A stretch of 64,000 nucleotides of DNA from Oncomelania hupensis (GCA_036898135.1 CM072513.1:11878102-11942101), one strand, 5' to 3'. Positions 23,448 to 34,478 are shown, counted from the first letter of the stretch. The notes: generated by a model not told the origin, from the letters alone. Program-made: numbers and translations.

Positions 23448-23614
23448 GTACAAAACCACATATATTGTACAGTTTTACAATGTTGGGGCAAAACCACATG
23501 ATATATTGTACAGTTTTACAATGTTGGGGCAAAACCACATGATATATTGTACAGTTTTACAATGTTGGGGCAAAACCACATGATATATTGTACAGTTTTA
23601 CAATGTTGGGGCAA
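23448..23614. repeat. 41-bp tandem repeat, ~4 units
   Basis: Unit tatattgtacagttttacaa + tgttggggcaaaaccacatga, starting at 23461, 23502, 23543 and 23584. Units are almost identical; each contains TTGTA...TACAA. Confidence 0.93.
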
Positions 23615-23959
23615 AAGTTGAAAAAGTGTCATAATCAATATGACGCCACATAAATGTTTGGGTGACACCTTATATAGTTTGTTGTTGAGTTGTAACCTAA
23701 TTTCCAATTAACTTCAATAAATAAAATGAGGCGGTCAGTTATTCATTGTTTGGTCAGAAAATTTGATATTTTGCTCATACTTTAAACATATAGTCTAACA
23801 CAGAAATTGAACAGAATCTTCTAAATACAGGCCTTTTCATTGGCTCATAAAAGCTTGAAACTTGACCCTTTTCGGAAACTGTGATAAACAGGGCTATATT
23901 TGTAAACTTCCAGTGTTTACTTTTTCAAATATTTTCATAATTTTGAAACATAAATTATA
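23615..23959. other. No recognisable feature
   Basis: AT-rich intergenic sequence or extended 3'UTR. Confidence 0.4.
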
Positions 23960-24399
23960 ACTTCATAGCATTTATTGAGTTTTAATGTAAAATCTTGGAA
24001 ATGCTATCCTCATGTGCTGAACCACAATTACTGCCCCTTGAAAAGTAATGTCATCTCCAGATTTAACCCCTTGTGATCTTTTATATAGGCTTATTGCTTG
24101 CTACAAGGTCACATTGATCTTCTATATAGATTAACTGATTTTACCTACAAGGTCATATTTGACTTCAAGTCTTACAGAACACATTAGCTAAACACAGCAT
24201 TATGTTTTTCTGAAGTCTGCTATTAGATGTTTTGACATGTTCAAGACCATTCCCTATAGTCTGCTGGCAGATGTTTTGATACGCACAAGACCATTTCATT
24301 CAGTCTGCTGTTAGATGTTCTGCCACATACTAAACCATTCCCTTTAGTTTGCTGGCAGATGCTTCATTGGTGTCCAAACACCACTCAGATTGTTTTTAT
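23960..24399 (-). other. Likely 3'UTR of the LDLa/EB gene, with a 44-bp tandem repeat
   Basis: Directly downstream of the stop, 24214-24375 holds about 3.5 copies of a 44-bp unit ('agtctgctNNTagatgttttg...accattcc'), spaced exactly 44 bp at 24214, 24258, 24302 and 24346. An AATAAA on the minus strand near 23967-23972 is a reasonable poly(A) signal. A second short duplication ('ctacaaggtca...') occurs at 24100-24155. The UTR end is a guess. Confidence 0.4.
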
Positions 24400-24974
24400 T
24401 TACAAATACATGCCATTGATGAGGTAGTCAGCCTCGTTGGAGTGGAGAGGACGGCCTTTCTTCAGCCGACGTCGAACGTTACGGAGTCTGCACGCCACCA
24501 GGATGAGGAGGATAAAAGTGAAGGCCAAGCCAAGTGAGAGAGCGATGATGGGACCCTCCATGCTGGGCTGTTCCGCATTCAAGTCTAGCTTCTCACGTAA
24601 TATGAATGCATTTTGCTGCTCGATGAGGTCGTCACTGCTGCTGTGGTGGTGCACAAGCTCTTCTTTACTTTGTTGGCTCTCCACACTCTCTTTACTCACC
24701 TCACTTCCTTTAGAACTGGAGCTGGGGACTGGCTTGTCCGACCTATCACCTGCCATACCTTTGTTTTGTGGTTTCTCATCTGGCTTGTCAATGTTGGATT
24801 TATCAGCAGTTTTATCGCTATCATCATCCCCCACCTTCAGAATGCCCTCATCTACTTTGTTGTGGGAGTGACCTGCAGTGTTGACTTTGGCTGATGATGC
24901 TGTGTTGTCCGTTTCTTGTGCCGCCTGTTCTTTTGTTGCTGAAGCTGAAACATCGTCCACCAATGTTTTGACAC
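24400..24974 (-). CDS. Terminal exon: stalk, transmembrane helix and cytoplasmic tail
   Basis: The acceptor is gttacctgttgcag|GTGTCAAAAC. The ~190-residue C-terminal part begins VKTLVDDVSASATKEQAAQ. It runs through a ~130-residue Ser/Lys/Asp/Glu-rich, probably disordered stalk, then a hydrophobic segment IIALSLGLAFTFILLILVA (about 24493-24555). A stop-transfer string CRLRNVRRRLKKGR follows, and a tail ending EADYLINGMYL with TAA at 24400-24402. The positive-inside rule puts the N-terminal side outside the cell, so type I. The tail holds two tyrosines that could be signalling or sorting sites (inference). The reading frame also runs upstream of the acceptor to 25020, but that part looks intronic. 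Confidence 0.85.
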
Positions 24975-25104
24975 CTGCAACAGGTAACAGAAAGTTAAAT
25001 GGTAAAACAGGCCTCTGCAAGACCCTAGCCCTGGCATTTCAGTGAATCGCAACACATTTCTTGGTTTTATAGCCAGACACATTTGGAAACATTTTGAAAT
25101 AGAC

Positions 25105-27250
25105 AGAGGAAATCATAATGACCCAAATGTTAGTCTGTTGGCCCCGAGTCTGTCTTTCACTCGGTTGGTCCATTAGAAGCCATATGTCAAGAACCACTGA
25201 ACGGCTTCTGACCACACTTCATGGGAACATTACCTAGGTTAGTGACCACACTTCATAGGAACATTACCTAAGTTAGTGACCACACTTCATAGAAACATTA
25301 CCTAAGTTAGTGACCACACTTCAAAGGAACATTACCTAGGTTAGTGACCAAACTTCATAGGAACATTACCTAAGTTAGTGACCACACTTCATAGGACATT
25401 ACCTAGGTTAGTGACCACACTTCATAGGAACATTACCTAGGTTAGTGACCAAACTTCATAGGAACATTACCTAGGTTAGTGACCACACTTCATAGGAACA
25501 TTACCTAAGTTAGTGACCACACTTCATAGGAACATTACCTAAGTTAGTGACCAAACTTCATAGGAACATTACCTAGGTTAGTGACCTAACTTCATAGGAA
25601 CATTACCTAGGTTAGTGACCAAACTTCATAGGAACAGTACCTAGGTTAGTGACCTAACTTCATAGGAACATTACCTAGGTTAGCGACCACACTTCATAGG
25701 AACATTACCTAGGTTAGTGACCATACTTCATAGGAACATTACCTAGGTTAGTGACCACACTTCATAGGAACATTACCTAGGTTAGTGACCAAACTTCATA
25801 GGAACATTACCTAGGTTAGTGACCTAACTTCATAGAAACATTACCTAGGTTAGTGACCAAACTTCATAGGAACATGACCTAGGTTAGTGACCAAACTTCA
25901 TAGGAACATTACCTAGGTTAATGACCACACTTCATAGGACCATTACCTCGGTTAGTGACCACTTTATAGGAACATTACCTAGGTTAGTGACCACACTTCA
26001 TAGGAACATTACCTAGGTTAATGACCAAACTTCATAGGAACATTACCTAGGTTAGTGACCTAACTTCATAGAAACATTACCTAGGTTAGTGACCACACTT
26101 CATAGGAACATTACCTAGGTTAATGACCAAACTTCATAGAAACATTACCTAGGTTAGTGACCTAACTTCATAGGAACATTACCTAGGTTAGTGACCTAAC
26201 TTCATAGGAACATTACCTAGGTTAGTGGCCAAACTTCATAGGAACATTACCTAGGTTAGTGACCAAACTTCATAGGAACATTACCTAGGTTAGTGACCAA
26301 ACTTCATAGGCACATTACCTAGGTTAGTGACCACACTTCATAGGAACATTACCTAAGTTAGTGACCACACTTCATAGGAACATTACATAGGTTAGTGACC
26401 AAACTTCATAGGAACATTACCTAGGTTAGTGACCACACTTCATAGGAACATTACCTAAGTTAGTGACCACACTTCATAGGAACATTACCTAGGTTAGTGA
26501 CCACACTTCATAGAAACATTACCTAGGTTAGTGACCACACTTCATAGGAACATTACCTAAGTTAGTGACCACACTTCATACGAACATTACCTAGGTTAGT
26601 GGCAAAACTTCATAGGAACATTACCTAGGTTAGTGGCCACACTTCATAGGAACATTACCTAGGTTAGTGACCAAACTTCATAGGAACATTACCTAGGTTA
26701 GTGACCACACTTCATAGGAACATTACCTAGGTTAGTGACCACACTTCATAGGAATATTACCTAAGTTAGTGACCACACTTCATAGAAACATTACCTAGGT
26801 TAGTGACCACACTTCATAGGAACATTACCTAAGTTAGTGACCACACTTCATATAGGAACATTACCTAGGTTAGTGACCACACTTCATAGGAACATTACCT
26901 AGGTTAGTGACCACACTTCATAGGAACATTACCTAGGTTAGTGACCACACTTCATAGGAACATTACCTCGGTTAGAGGCCTGCCTCCCATGCCCTCATAT
27001 TTGCTTTACTGCAAAGGTCAAAGGTCAATGGAGTCATTTTGTTGCTGAACACATTTTGCTCAATATCTCAAAATGGGCTGAAGCGACTTTTTTTTTATTT
27101 TTATCAGTTTCTAGTCTCCTCTCTTCCCGATCAGGATTTTCAGAGAGGAGACTCTAATCCATGAAGCGACTTGGTTAAGTGTTTGTATAAGTACTTCAAA
27201 TCATGGACCATCCCTTCAGTAGCAGTCCAATTGCCAGTCAGTCAATCAAT
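25105..27250 (+). repeat. Dispersed repeat carrying a massive internal satellite expansion
   Basis: The flanks 25105-25208 and 26978-27250 align with the single-copy paralogue 49770-50060: 'tcggttggtccattagaagccatatgtcaagaac', 'ggcctgcctcccatgccctcatatttgc', 'catggaccatcccttcagtagcagtcc'. The 34-bp array sits between them. Confidence 0.8.
25209..26977 (+). repeat. 34-bp satellite/minisatellite, ~52 units
   Basis: Unit ttcataggaacattacctag + gttagtgaccacac. About 1,769 bp divided by 34 is close to 52 units. Units differ mainly at accac/accaa/accta and ctagg/ctaag. It lies within the last intron of the LDLa/EB gene. Confidence 0.95.
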
Positions 27251-27349
27251 CAGTCTGTCACTCCCAATTTAACTTTGTTTAAAACAAGCCTTTTGCATTA
27301 TCTCGAGAATAACTGTACTAAAATTAATTATTTTAACTTGGCTGAAATG

Positions 27350-27553
27350 TTCATTGTTGCTAAGCATGTGACCTCATTTGTATTTGTACTTTCTCAAATG
27401 TTAACTATTGCTAAGCTTATGACCTCATTTGTATTTGTACTTTCTCAAATGTTAACTATTGCTAAGCTTATGACCTCATTTGTATTTGTACTTTCTCAAA
27501 TGTTAACTATTGCTAAGCCTATGACCTCATTTGTATTTGTACTTTCTCAAAGG
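27350..27553 (+). repeat. 51-bp tandem repeat, ~4 units
   Basis: Unit 'atgacctcatttgtatttgtactttctcaaatgttaactattgctaagctt'. 51 is divisible by 3, so it makes an open frame with a 17-residue period. No sign of real coding. Confidence 0.9.
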
Positions 27554-27650
27554 CCAAGGTCATTGTGCTTCACCATTTCCTAACCACATTTTGCAATTGT
27601 ATTAAAAAAATTGACTAAGACAAATTTTGATAATTTTTGGTTTTTAGATA

Positions 27651-27735
27651 GTGGCCTATCATTTCTGTTGTGTTGTTTGGATAAAAGCTGAGTGGCCTAT
27701 CATTTCTGTTGTGTTGTTAGGATAAAAGATGAGTC
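27651..27735 (+). repeat. ~45-bp duplication
   Basis: 'gagtggcctatcatttctgttgtgttgttNggataaaag' occurs twice. Confidence 0.8.
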
Positions 27736-27868
27736 ACATCACCAACAAAATTAACACTTTTGAAATTGCACTTTTCTGCTATGTATATGAATGTCTGGGA
27801 ATCCCTTTGAATGGCTTGCCATCTTGTTCAGTTGTCATAGACCACATGTCACCCCCTTACAAAATTAA

Positions 27869-28065
27869 CCCTTTGAACCCGAAAGACCGATATATCGGTT
27901 TAGCCCTTAAACAGCTGTGCCCCGATAGACCGATAAACCGGTCTCGTAACCTTACCTTAGTCTTGCGGTCCGTACAAAGCTTACTGTTCTTTCTAGTACT
28001 TGCTGTTTGGAATAGGGTTATTGGGAATGGGCTCAGAATTGGTGGGGCATCCAGGGTTCAAAGGG
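27869..28065. mobile_element. piggyBac-type MITE
   Basis: A 12-bp perfect TIR CCCTTTGAACCC (27869-27880; inverse 28054-28065) is flanked by TTAA at 27865-27868 and 28066-28069. TTAA targets and CCYTTT ends are hallmarks of piggyBac elements (family knowledge). 197 bp, non-coding, with inner palindromes accgatatatcggt and accgataaaccggt. Confidence 0.88.
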
Positions 28066-28169
28066 TTAAAAGCAGCTGAAGACAAGATGCAGTTGTGCCT
28101 TAAATAATGTATAGGACTCTGTCTTGGACTCTTTTGCTTACAAAATATTAACGTCCTATCGGACAATAC

Positions 28170-28229
28170 CTTGGGTTTTGTCAGACTCTGAAGATTCAGG
28201 CTTTGGGTGATTGGCAGTCACATCCACAA
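28170..28229 (-). CDS. Small exon (20 codons), stalk segment
   Basis: A 60-bp exon with acceptor tttttggtacag|TTGTGG and donor ACCCAAG|gtattg, phase 1-1. The translation is VDVTANHPKPESSESDKTQ, preceded by a Val completed from the previous exon (G|TT). Its last G completes Gly with the terminal exon. The composition is acidic and Ser-rich, continuous with the stalk. It lies 105 bp downstream (in + coordinates) of a piggyBac-type MITE. No domain is recognisable. Confidence 0.66.
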
Positions 28230-28329
28230 CTGTACCAAAAACAAGAAATAATTCAGATGTGTTTGTTGTTATGATTCTCACTATTCAATAAATAGCACAT
28301 TACAATAGCTGCCAAAAAACACTGAGAAA

Positions 28330-28625
28330 GCTACCTCAGTGCTGCTACATACAATACAGGAAGAGTAACTACAATTCATTATGCTACAAGTTTGCTACAG
28401 GAAAAATACCCAGAATTCCTTATTTTGCAAATGTGCTACAGGAAAAGTAAATACAATTCATTATGTTGCAAGTGTGCTAACAGGAAAAATACACACAGCT
28501 CATTATTTTGCAAATGTTGTTGTTGTATCAACTTTTATTCATCAGATTAACATAAGTTGTACTGATAAAATGTGCAACAGGAAAAAATAATACAATTTAT
28601 TATGTTGCAAGTCTGCTACAGGACA
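28330..28625 (+). repeat. 41-bp minisatellite, first part
   Basis: Unit 'ttcattatgttgcaagtgtg...ctacaggaaaagtacatacaa', period 41 (gctacagg at 28394 and 28435). The array continues at 31424 and 32498 after two insertions. Confidence 0.85.
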
Positions 28626-28629
28626 AGAA

Positions 28630-31420
28630 CATCCTATCCCGCAACTCAAAAGCCATTGGGGCAAAACAGATGATCGTTTAACCAACATACTCAATTATTC
28701 TCTGTCCTCAGCAACCATCATGACTCAGTTCATTGTCAAGCCAGTCCATTCTCGAATGTAGTCCTCCCAACTCTCTTTCTGTCTCCTTCTTCTGCCTCCT
28801 AGCACCGTGCCTTGCACTGGTAGCCTTGTCATACAGGCTTTTGATGACTTCAATAATTTTAGGGCTGATGTTGTACACTCTCATGGTTGCCCACAGAGCT
28901 GCATGCCAGACTCGGTCAAACACTTTCTTGAAGTCTACAAACACATGATATAGATGTTGGTGCTGTAGGTATTTCTCGCAGATTATTCTGAGGTTGAAAA
29001 TCTGTTCAGTGATACTTCGCCCTGCCCTTAACCCTGCTTGTTCTTCAGACATGATTTGTTCAGCTTGGGGTTTCAACCTGTTGAGTATTATTTTCAGGAG
29101 TTCCTTGCTGGGCTGATGAGGCTGATGGTGCAGTAATGTTCACACTCCTTAAGGTTACCCTTTTTGGGAAAGTTGATGATGACAAGCGACTGGGTCCATA
29201 GAGTAGGCCACTCCCCACTCTGCCAGATCTTGTTACAGATAATGGTGAGGGCTAAATCATCACTTCCCATTCGGCTTGTAGCAATTCCGCAGGTATGTTG
29301 TCCACTCCCACTGACTTCCCTTTCTTTAGTGATTGCACTGCTGCCTTCCCAGAGAATTGGGAGGGTTTCTTCCTCTTCTCTGTTCTGTGAACATGCTAGA
29401 ACTAATGGGTCTCCGTTTGGTTTGTGGTTGTAAAGGTCAGAGCAGTACTCTGCCCATCTATCCAAGACTTCTTGTTCTTCTATAAGGCATATGCCAGACT
29501 TGCTTTGGATCGTGGAGACCTTGGGCTGTTTAACACTTGTCTGCCACTTCACCGTCTTGTAGGCCTTCTTGCTGTTGTTCTTGTTCAGACTGTTCTCTGG
29601 CATTGCTCTTTTATCCAGTTCTACTTTGCTGTGCGCATGCCTTTTCGGACATTATTGTTGATTTTTGGTAGGCATCTGCTCCCTATGAGGTGTTCTTTTT
29701 CTTTTTCATCTCTCTTCGTTTAACACACAACTGAGTTGAAGGTGGTGGTCATGGTTTTGACATCTACTTTACCAGCTCCCAAAATGAGCAGAAGTGCACA
29801 TTTCCCTCCAATTTTTTTCTTTGAATAGTTCTGCCACCTCCGGGTTTTGCAGTTTGCCCAGGTCAAACTTCAGTCTGGTACACTTTGATGTGTTTACTCT
29901 CTTCAAGTGGAGCTGGAAGGACAACATCACAAGATTGTGGTCACTTCTGATGTCTGCTCCTGGAAAAGTGTGTGTCCTGCCAATGTTGATGCTTGATCTG
30001 AAGCCTGTCTTGAACATGATGTAGTCAATCTGGTTGTGATGCTCACTGCTGGGACTGTGCCATGTCCGTCATCTGTATTGTTTGTGGAGACCAAGCATGT
30101 TTGCCAGTATCAGATTGTTGTATCTGGCAAACTCCAAGAGTCTCAGACCTCTGCCATTTGTCTCGTTGTTGCAGCGGGGTCCACATGTGTCTCCCCAGTT
30201 GTGGTGCGCATCTTGGCCAGCCTTGCCAAGGATCTCAGTGGCTGCATCTGTCACAGCTGAGTTGAAGGTGGTGGTCATGGTGTTGACAGCTCCCAGAACT
30301 AGCAGTGATAAAAATTTCCCTCCAATTGTGGCTTGGAAGATTTCTGCCACCTCCGGGTCTTCAGTTTGCCCAGGTCGAACTTCAGTCTGGTGCACTTTGA
30401 TGTGTGTACCTTTTTAAGTGTTGCCGGAAGGACATAATCACAAGATCGTGGTAACTTCCGATGTCTGCTCCTGGAAAAGTGTGTCCTGCCAATGTTGATG
30501 CTTGATCTGAAGCCTTTGTTTCCCTATGATGTAGTCAATCTGGTTGTGATGCTCCCTGCTGGGACTGTGCCAAGTCCATCATCTGGATTTTTTGTGGAGA
30601 CCAACCGTGTTTGCCAGTATCAGATTGTTGTATCTGGCAAACGCCATGAGTCTCAGACCCCTGTCATTTGTCTCATTGCAATGGGGTCCACATGTCTCCC
30701 CAGTTGTGGTGCACATTTTGGCCAACCTTGGCATTCCAGTCGCCTTGCACTATGACTTGGTCATTCTTCGGCACTTGGTCAAGGACAGCCTTTAGATGTT
30801 CATAGAAATCCTCAACTTTGCTGTCGTCAATGTCTGATGTTGGGGCATAGGCCTGGATGATGGTGATATTAAAAGGGCCTGTTCTCAGAAGGATGGTAAT
30901 GAGTCTACTGGAGACTGGGTGGTAATCCATGACAGTGGCTAGAATGTTTTTGTGGACCAAGAATCCAACGCCGTGTTCGGGCCTGTCATCTCTCCTGCTG
31001 AAATAGAGCTTGTGACCTTTGTCGGTCGTTGTTAAACCTTGGTCTTTCCAGCGCAGTTAGCCGATACCTAAAACGTTCAATCGATAGTGGTCAAGTAACC
31101 CTGGCGATGACTGATCCGATATGGAGTGGGTGGTTCTTTTGATCATACGGTGTGTTTAGGAGTGTCTAAGACAAGAAAGTCCTGGCAAGGCCCAATCCTC
31201 TCCAGGCTGTTGGCCACAGCCAAAATCCAAGAGTACAGTGTTGCTCACCTTGGCCCCAAGCATGTGGTCATTGAACCTGTAGTAATGTGAGGTTCTTCCA
31301 TCCTAACCGGTGGCTTCTGTGTAGGCTTTCACCCAGTGATGCCGTGCTGACATCACCCCTGCTAGTTGCCTCTTACAACACGCCGGGAAACGTTGGGTCT
31401 ATTCTATTAAATACCCAAAC
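28630..31420 (-). mobile_element. RTE-like LINE (copy 3), rearranged, inside the 41-bp minisatellite
   Basis: Runs from a 3' end (catcctatcccgcaactc) to the 5' end (gggtctattctattaaatacccaaac). RT parts read EQAGLRAGRSITEQIFNLRI and FVDFKKVFDRVWHAALWATM. The upstream linker has VIINFPKKGNL. The C-terminal third of RT is deleted at ~28819. A ~526-bp segment of the endonuclease region is tandemly duplicated (ctgagttgaagg at 29731 and 30257). Many frameshifts. Confidence 0.85.
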
Positions 31421-31423
31421 TCA

Positions 31424-31533
31424 TAATTCATTATGTCAGAAGTGTGCTACAGGAAAAATACATACAATTCCTTATGTTGCAAGTGTGCTACAGGAAAAGC
31501 ACATACAATTCATTATGTTGGAAGTCTGCTATA
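31424..31533 (+). repeat. 41-bp minisatellite, middle part
   Basis: cataattcattatgtcagaagtgtgctacagg... up to the hAT-like insertion at gctata. Confidence 0.8.
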
Positions 31534-32491
31534 CAGGGGTCCAAACACCTGACTTTAAAAAAAAAGAGGAAAATGTGTATAAGAGCGGAGTGAGGGAAGG
31601 GGGGAGAGGGAGGTTTTGTGTTGTTAAAAAAAACATGAATAAAATGAACGCATTCTCGCGCAATCTGAGCATTAAGAGACATTAAAAATAGGTGTAAAGT
31701 ATAAAAGTTTACTTGTTACAAACAAGGTTCTGGAATAGATATATTTCTTCAACACGAGTTGAAGAAACTCCCAATTGATGACCGTTTTTTCATTTTCTTG
31801 ATGCAGTTTGTGGATGCTGAGGTGCTGTTTGAGTCCCTACAGTCATTGTCCTCTGCAGCTGTTGACGTTGTGTGGCTGCAGTGATGTGCATTTCTGGCTT
31901 GCTTGGCCTCTTCCAGGATTTCCTCAGTTGCCTTTCTTTTGGTGGTCAATTTCATGACGGTGACACCAAGAGACTCTGCCTTCTGGGAACTTTCTTCACT
32001 GTTTCTCTCTCTTCTATCTTTATCATTTCTGGCAGCAGACATGTTAAGCACAAAACGTTGACTGACATGTTCCTTGATAAGGTCAATTTTCTTGAAGTAT
32101 TGCACTGCAGTCTTACCCCTGTCCTTGAGTGAATGCTTGACAGTTGGCATGGCAGAATAAGTGTCAATGTTTATCTTTGTGTTTGATTTGTTAATCACCT
32201 CTCCCATGACATTGAACATGGACTCAACAAGTGGAAGCACTTATTTTTTACTCCTGAATCGTCATATGCTTCGCCGCGAGCTACAACGCATGAGACGCCA
32301 TGTTGGAAACGGAAGTGAAGATAGAGAATCTGACTGCTTGTAGATCTACACTGATTGAGAATCGCGACAGTTTGAGAACTTTTTTTCTTTCTCAAGGATT
32401 TTTTTATTTTCGCAGAAAGCGCAATTTTTTTCAGCTGAAAGTTTTTATTTTACGTGGATTTCCGCGGATTTGCGGAAGATTTGGACCCCTG
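31534..32491 (-). mobile_element. hAT-like DNA transposon, 5'-deleted, 6-bp TSD
   Basis: Perfect 12-bp TIRs CAGGGGTCCAAA (31534-31545 and inverse 32480-32491). TSD gctata (31528-31533, 32492-32497). It contains the C-terminal part of a KIAA1586-type hAT-related protein. hAT elements normally duplicate 8 bp; here only 6 match. Confidence 0.82.
31749..32240 (-). pseudogene. C-terminal part of a hAT-derived (KIAA1586-like) protein
   Basis: An open 163-codon stretch starts PLVESMFNVMGEVINKSN, then INIDTYSAMPTVKHSLKDRG and TAVQYFKK. This resembles the C-terminal dimerisation region of hAT-derived KIAA1586/C17orf113-like proteins, where LVES.F..M..VI..... and a later TYS..QTVKY...GK.A..YF pattern recur (recall). 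The Lys/Ser-rich end is GSFFNSC. The N-terminal and catalytic parts are absent between here and the TIR at 32491. Confidence 0.65.
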
Positions 32492-32497
32492 GCTATA

Positions 32498-32670
32498 GGA
32501 AAAGTACATACAATTCCTTATGTTTCAAGTGTGCTATAGGAAAAATACATAGAGTTCATTATGTTGGAAGTGTGCTATAGTAAAAGTAAATACAATTCAT
32601 TATGTTGCAAGTATGCTACAGGAAAAGTATATACAATTCATTATGCTGGAAATGTGCAACAGAAAAAGTA
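32498..32670 (+). repeat. 41-bp minisatellite, last part (~4 units)
   Basis: Resumes as ggaaaagtacatacaattcc... to gaaatgtgcaacagaaaaag. Confidence 0.85.
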
Positions 32671-33015
32671 GGTGATTTCTGGGTCTGAAGCCATTTTCTC
32701 ATGACAATATCTATTAGTGACCAGGCTTGAATGTGCTCAACTCCTACTCACAACAAAAAGTCTAACCCGAAACAAAATAAAGTCAACACAATCTGTACAA
32801 TAAAGATAGTCTTCAGCCAGAAGAAGAAAGATTATGATCTTGGCGCTTCACTGTTCAGCTCTCCTCCAATGTAAAACTATATAACCCCAAGACTACGCCT
32901 TAGTACCTCAGAAAAAGAAGGAGAAGAGGAAGGAGGAAGAGGAAGACAAGAAAAAAGAAAAGGAATTAGCCATTCAATCACAATATTTTATGCTATTCCT
33001 AAGAATAAATTATAC
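32671..33015. other. Intron sequence, no recognisable feature
   Basis: Includes a purine-rich patch (gaaaaagaaggagaagagg) at 32910-32960. Confidence 0.5.
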
Positions 33016-33072
33016 CTGGTTCGGAGGGTAACTTGGAAGTCTTGCCATGACTGCGTCCCTTGGCCGAATCTT
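33016..33072 (-). CDS. Small exon (19 codons), stalk segment
   Basis: A 57-bp exon with acceptor cattgtttgcag|AAGATTC and donor GAACCAG|gtataa, phase 1 at both ends. It encodes EDSAKGRSHGKTSKLPSEP, counting the Glu completed across the upstream junction. The piece is charged and Ser/Lys-rich and matches the composition of the downstream stalk. It lies beside the 20/60-bp minisatellite that starts at 33195. The call rests on splice sites, length and phase. Confidence 0.66.
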
Positions 33073-33194
33073 CTGCAAACAATGTCAAAGTTACAAATGA
33101 TAAAGAAAGAATTGAAAACGTTTGACAACAATGCATGCCAAATGATTTGATTGAAAAGAAAGCAATGACAAGTCTCTGTTGCGATGCTGCTTGT

Positions 33195-33955
33195 GCAGAC
33201 TGGAGAGTAGGTGTAAGCAATGGAAAGTAGGTGTAGGCAATGGAAAGTAGGTGTGGCCAATGGAAAGTAGGTGTAGGCATTGGAAAGTAGGTGTAGGCAG
33301 TGGAAAGTAGGTGTGGCCAATGGAAAGTAGGTGTAGGCAATTGAGAGTAGGTGTAGGCAATGGAAAGTAGGTGTAAGCAATGAAAAGTAGGCATGGGCAA
33401 TGGAAAGTGGGTGTGGGCAATGGAAAGTGGATGTGGGCAATGGAAAGTAGGCGTGGGCAATGGGTCGGGGCAATGGAAAGTCAGGTGTGAGCAATGGAGA
33501 GTAGTTATGGGCAATGGATAGTAGATGTGGGCAATGGAAAGTAGGCGTGGGCAATGGAGAGTAGTTATGGGCAATGGATAGTAGTTATGGGCAATGGAAA
33601 GTAGGCGTGGGCAATGGAAAGTAGGCGTGGGCAATGGATAGTTATGGGCAATGGATAGTAGTTATGGGCAATGGAGAGTAGTTATGGGCAATGGATAGTA
33701 GTTATGGGCAATGGAAAGTAGGCGTGGGCAATGGAGAGTAGTTATGGGCAATGGATAGTAGTTAGTGGCAATGGAAAGTAGGCGTGGGCAATGGAGAGTA
33801 GTTATGGGCAATGGATAGTAGTTAGGGGCAATGGAAAGTAGGCGTGGGCAATGGAGAGTAGTTATGGACAATGGAGAGTGGATATGGGCAATGGAAAGTA
33901 GGCGTGGGCAATGGGTCGGGGCAATGGAAAGTCGGGTGTGGGTAAAGGGTAGTGA
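33195..33955. repeat. 20-bp minisatellite with 60-bp higher-order repeat
   Basis: The basic unit ggaaagtaggtgtaggcaat repeats ~37 times. From ~33540 a 60-bp trimer (gtaggcgtgggcaatggaga / gtagttatgggcaatggata / gtagttatgggcaatggaaa) recurs. No unit encodes a stop on the minus strand, so several overlapping frames stay open. Confidence 0.93.
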
Positions 33956-34056
33956 TTTGTGGTGCAGAGGATATTAATTAAGCCTCCTGCATGTTTCTGC
34001 CACCCAACACTAGCGCCAATTAAGCATTGAAAATACATTGTGAACTGATGCATGCA

Positions 34057-34087
34057 AAGGTATACACAAGGAACAACAGAAAAAGGG
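34057..34087 (+). repeat. Single unit of the 53-bp minisatellite
   Basis: aaggtatacacaaggaacaa + cagaaaaaggg. The array proper is at 35295-35478; X copies lie between. Confidence 0.6.
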
Positions 34088-34478
34088 AAGTTAGTTCTTC
34101 ATTGCTTACAGGGTCCAGCAGACTGCAAAGAGCCGAATCAGGACCACAACTTGGTTGAAAGAGGACTCGCCCCCCCCCCCCCTCCCTCGATCCATATAAA
34201 ATATCTGCTGAAACAACCCTAGTGATAACACTGAAGGCACTCCACCAGCCAGTCACTTTCATAAAGGCATTCCACGCACGCAGGGGATGCTGAGGCTATA
34301 CTCTAATTTATCGAACCTCCGTTTACAAAAACAAAATAAAATAAAAACATCATTATAAAATAACAAAACACATACATAAGACATGCCTACATTTCTAAGT
34401 AATAATATCATAGGAAGCCCTCGTGACCATTTGGCAGTATTCCAATATTCCCAAGCTGACCCAACAGACAAACACATT
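34088..34478 (-). mobile_element. Family X, subfamily C, 5'-truncated
   Basis: gttagttcttcattgcttacagg to aagctgacccaacagac, with a C-run at 34170-34182. Confidence 0.82.

Noticed and set aside
27203..27583. 126-codon frame with a 17-residue repeat
   Set aside because: Caused by a 51-bp tandem repeat; no domain, no codon bias evident, no splice context.
32988..33634. 188- and 211-codon minus-strand frames rich in Pro/His/Leu
   Set aside because: The minisatellite unit lacks stops in several frames. The same repeat reads open in more than one frame, and one frame runs through the real 57-bp exon out of its spliced phase.
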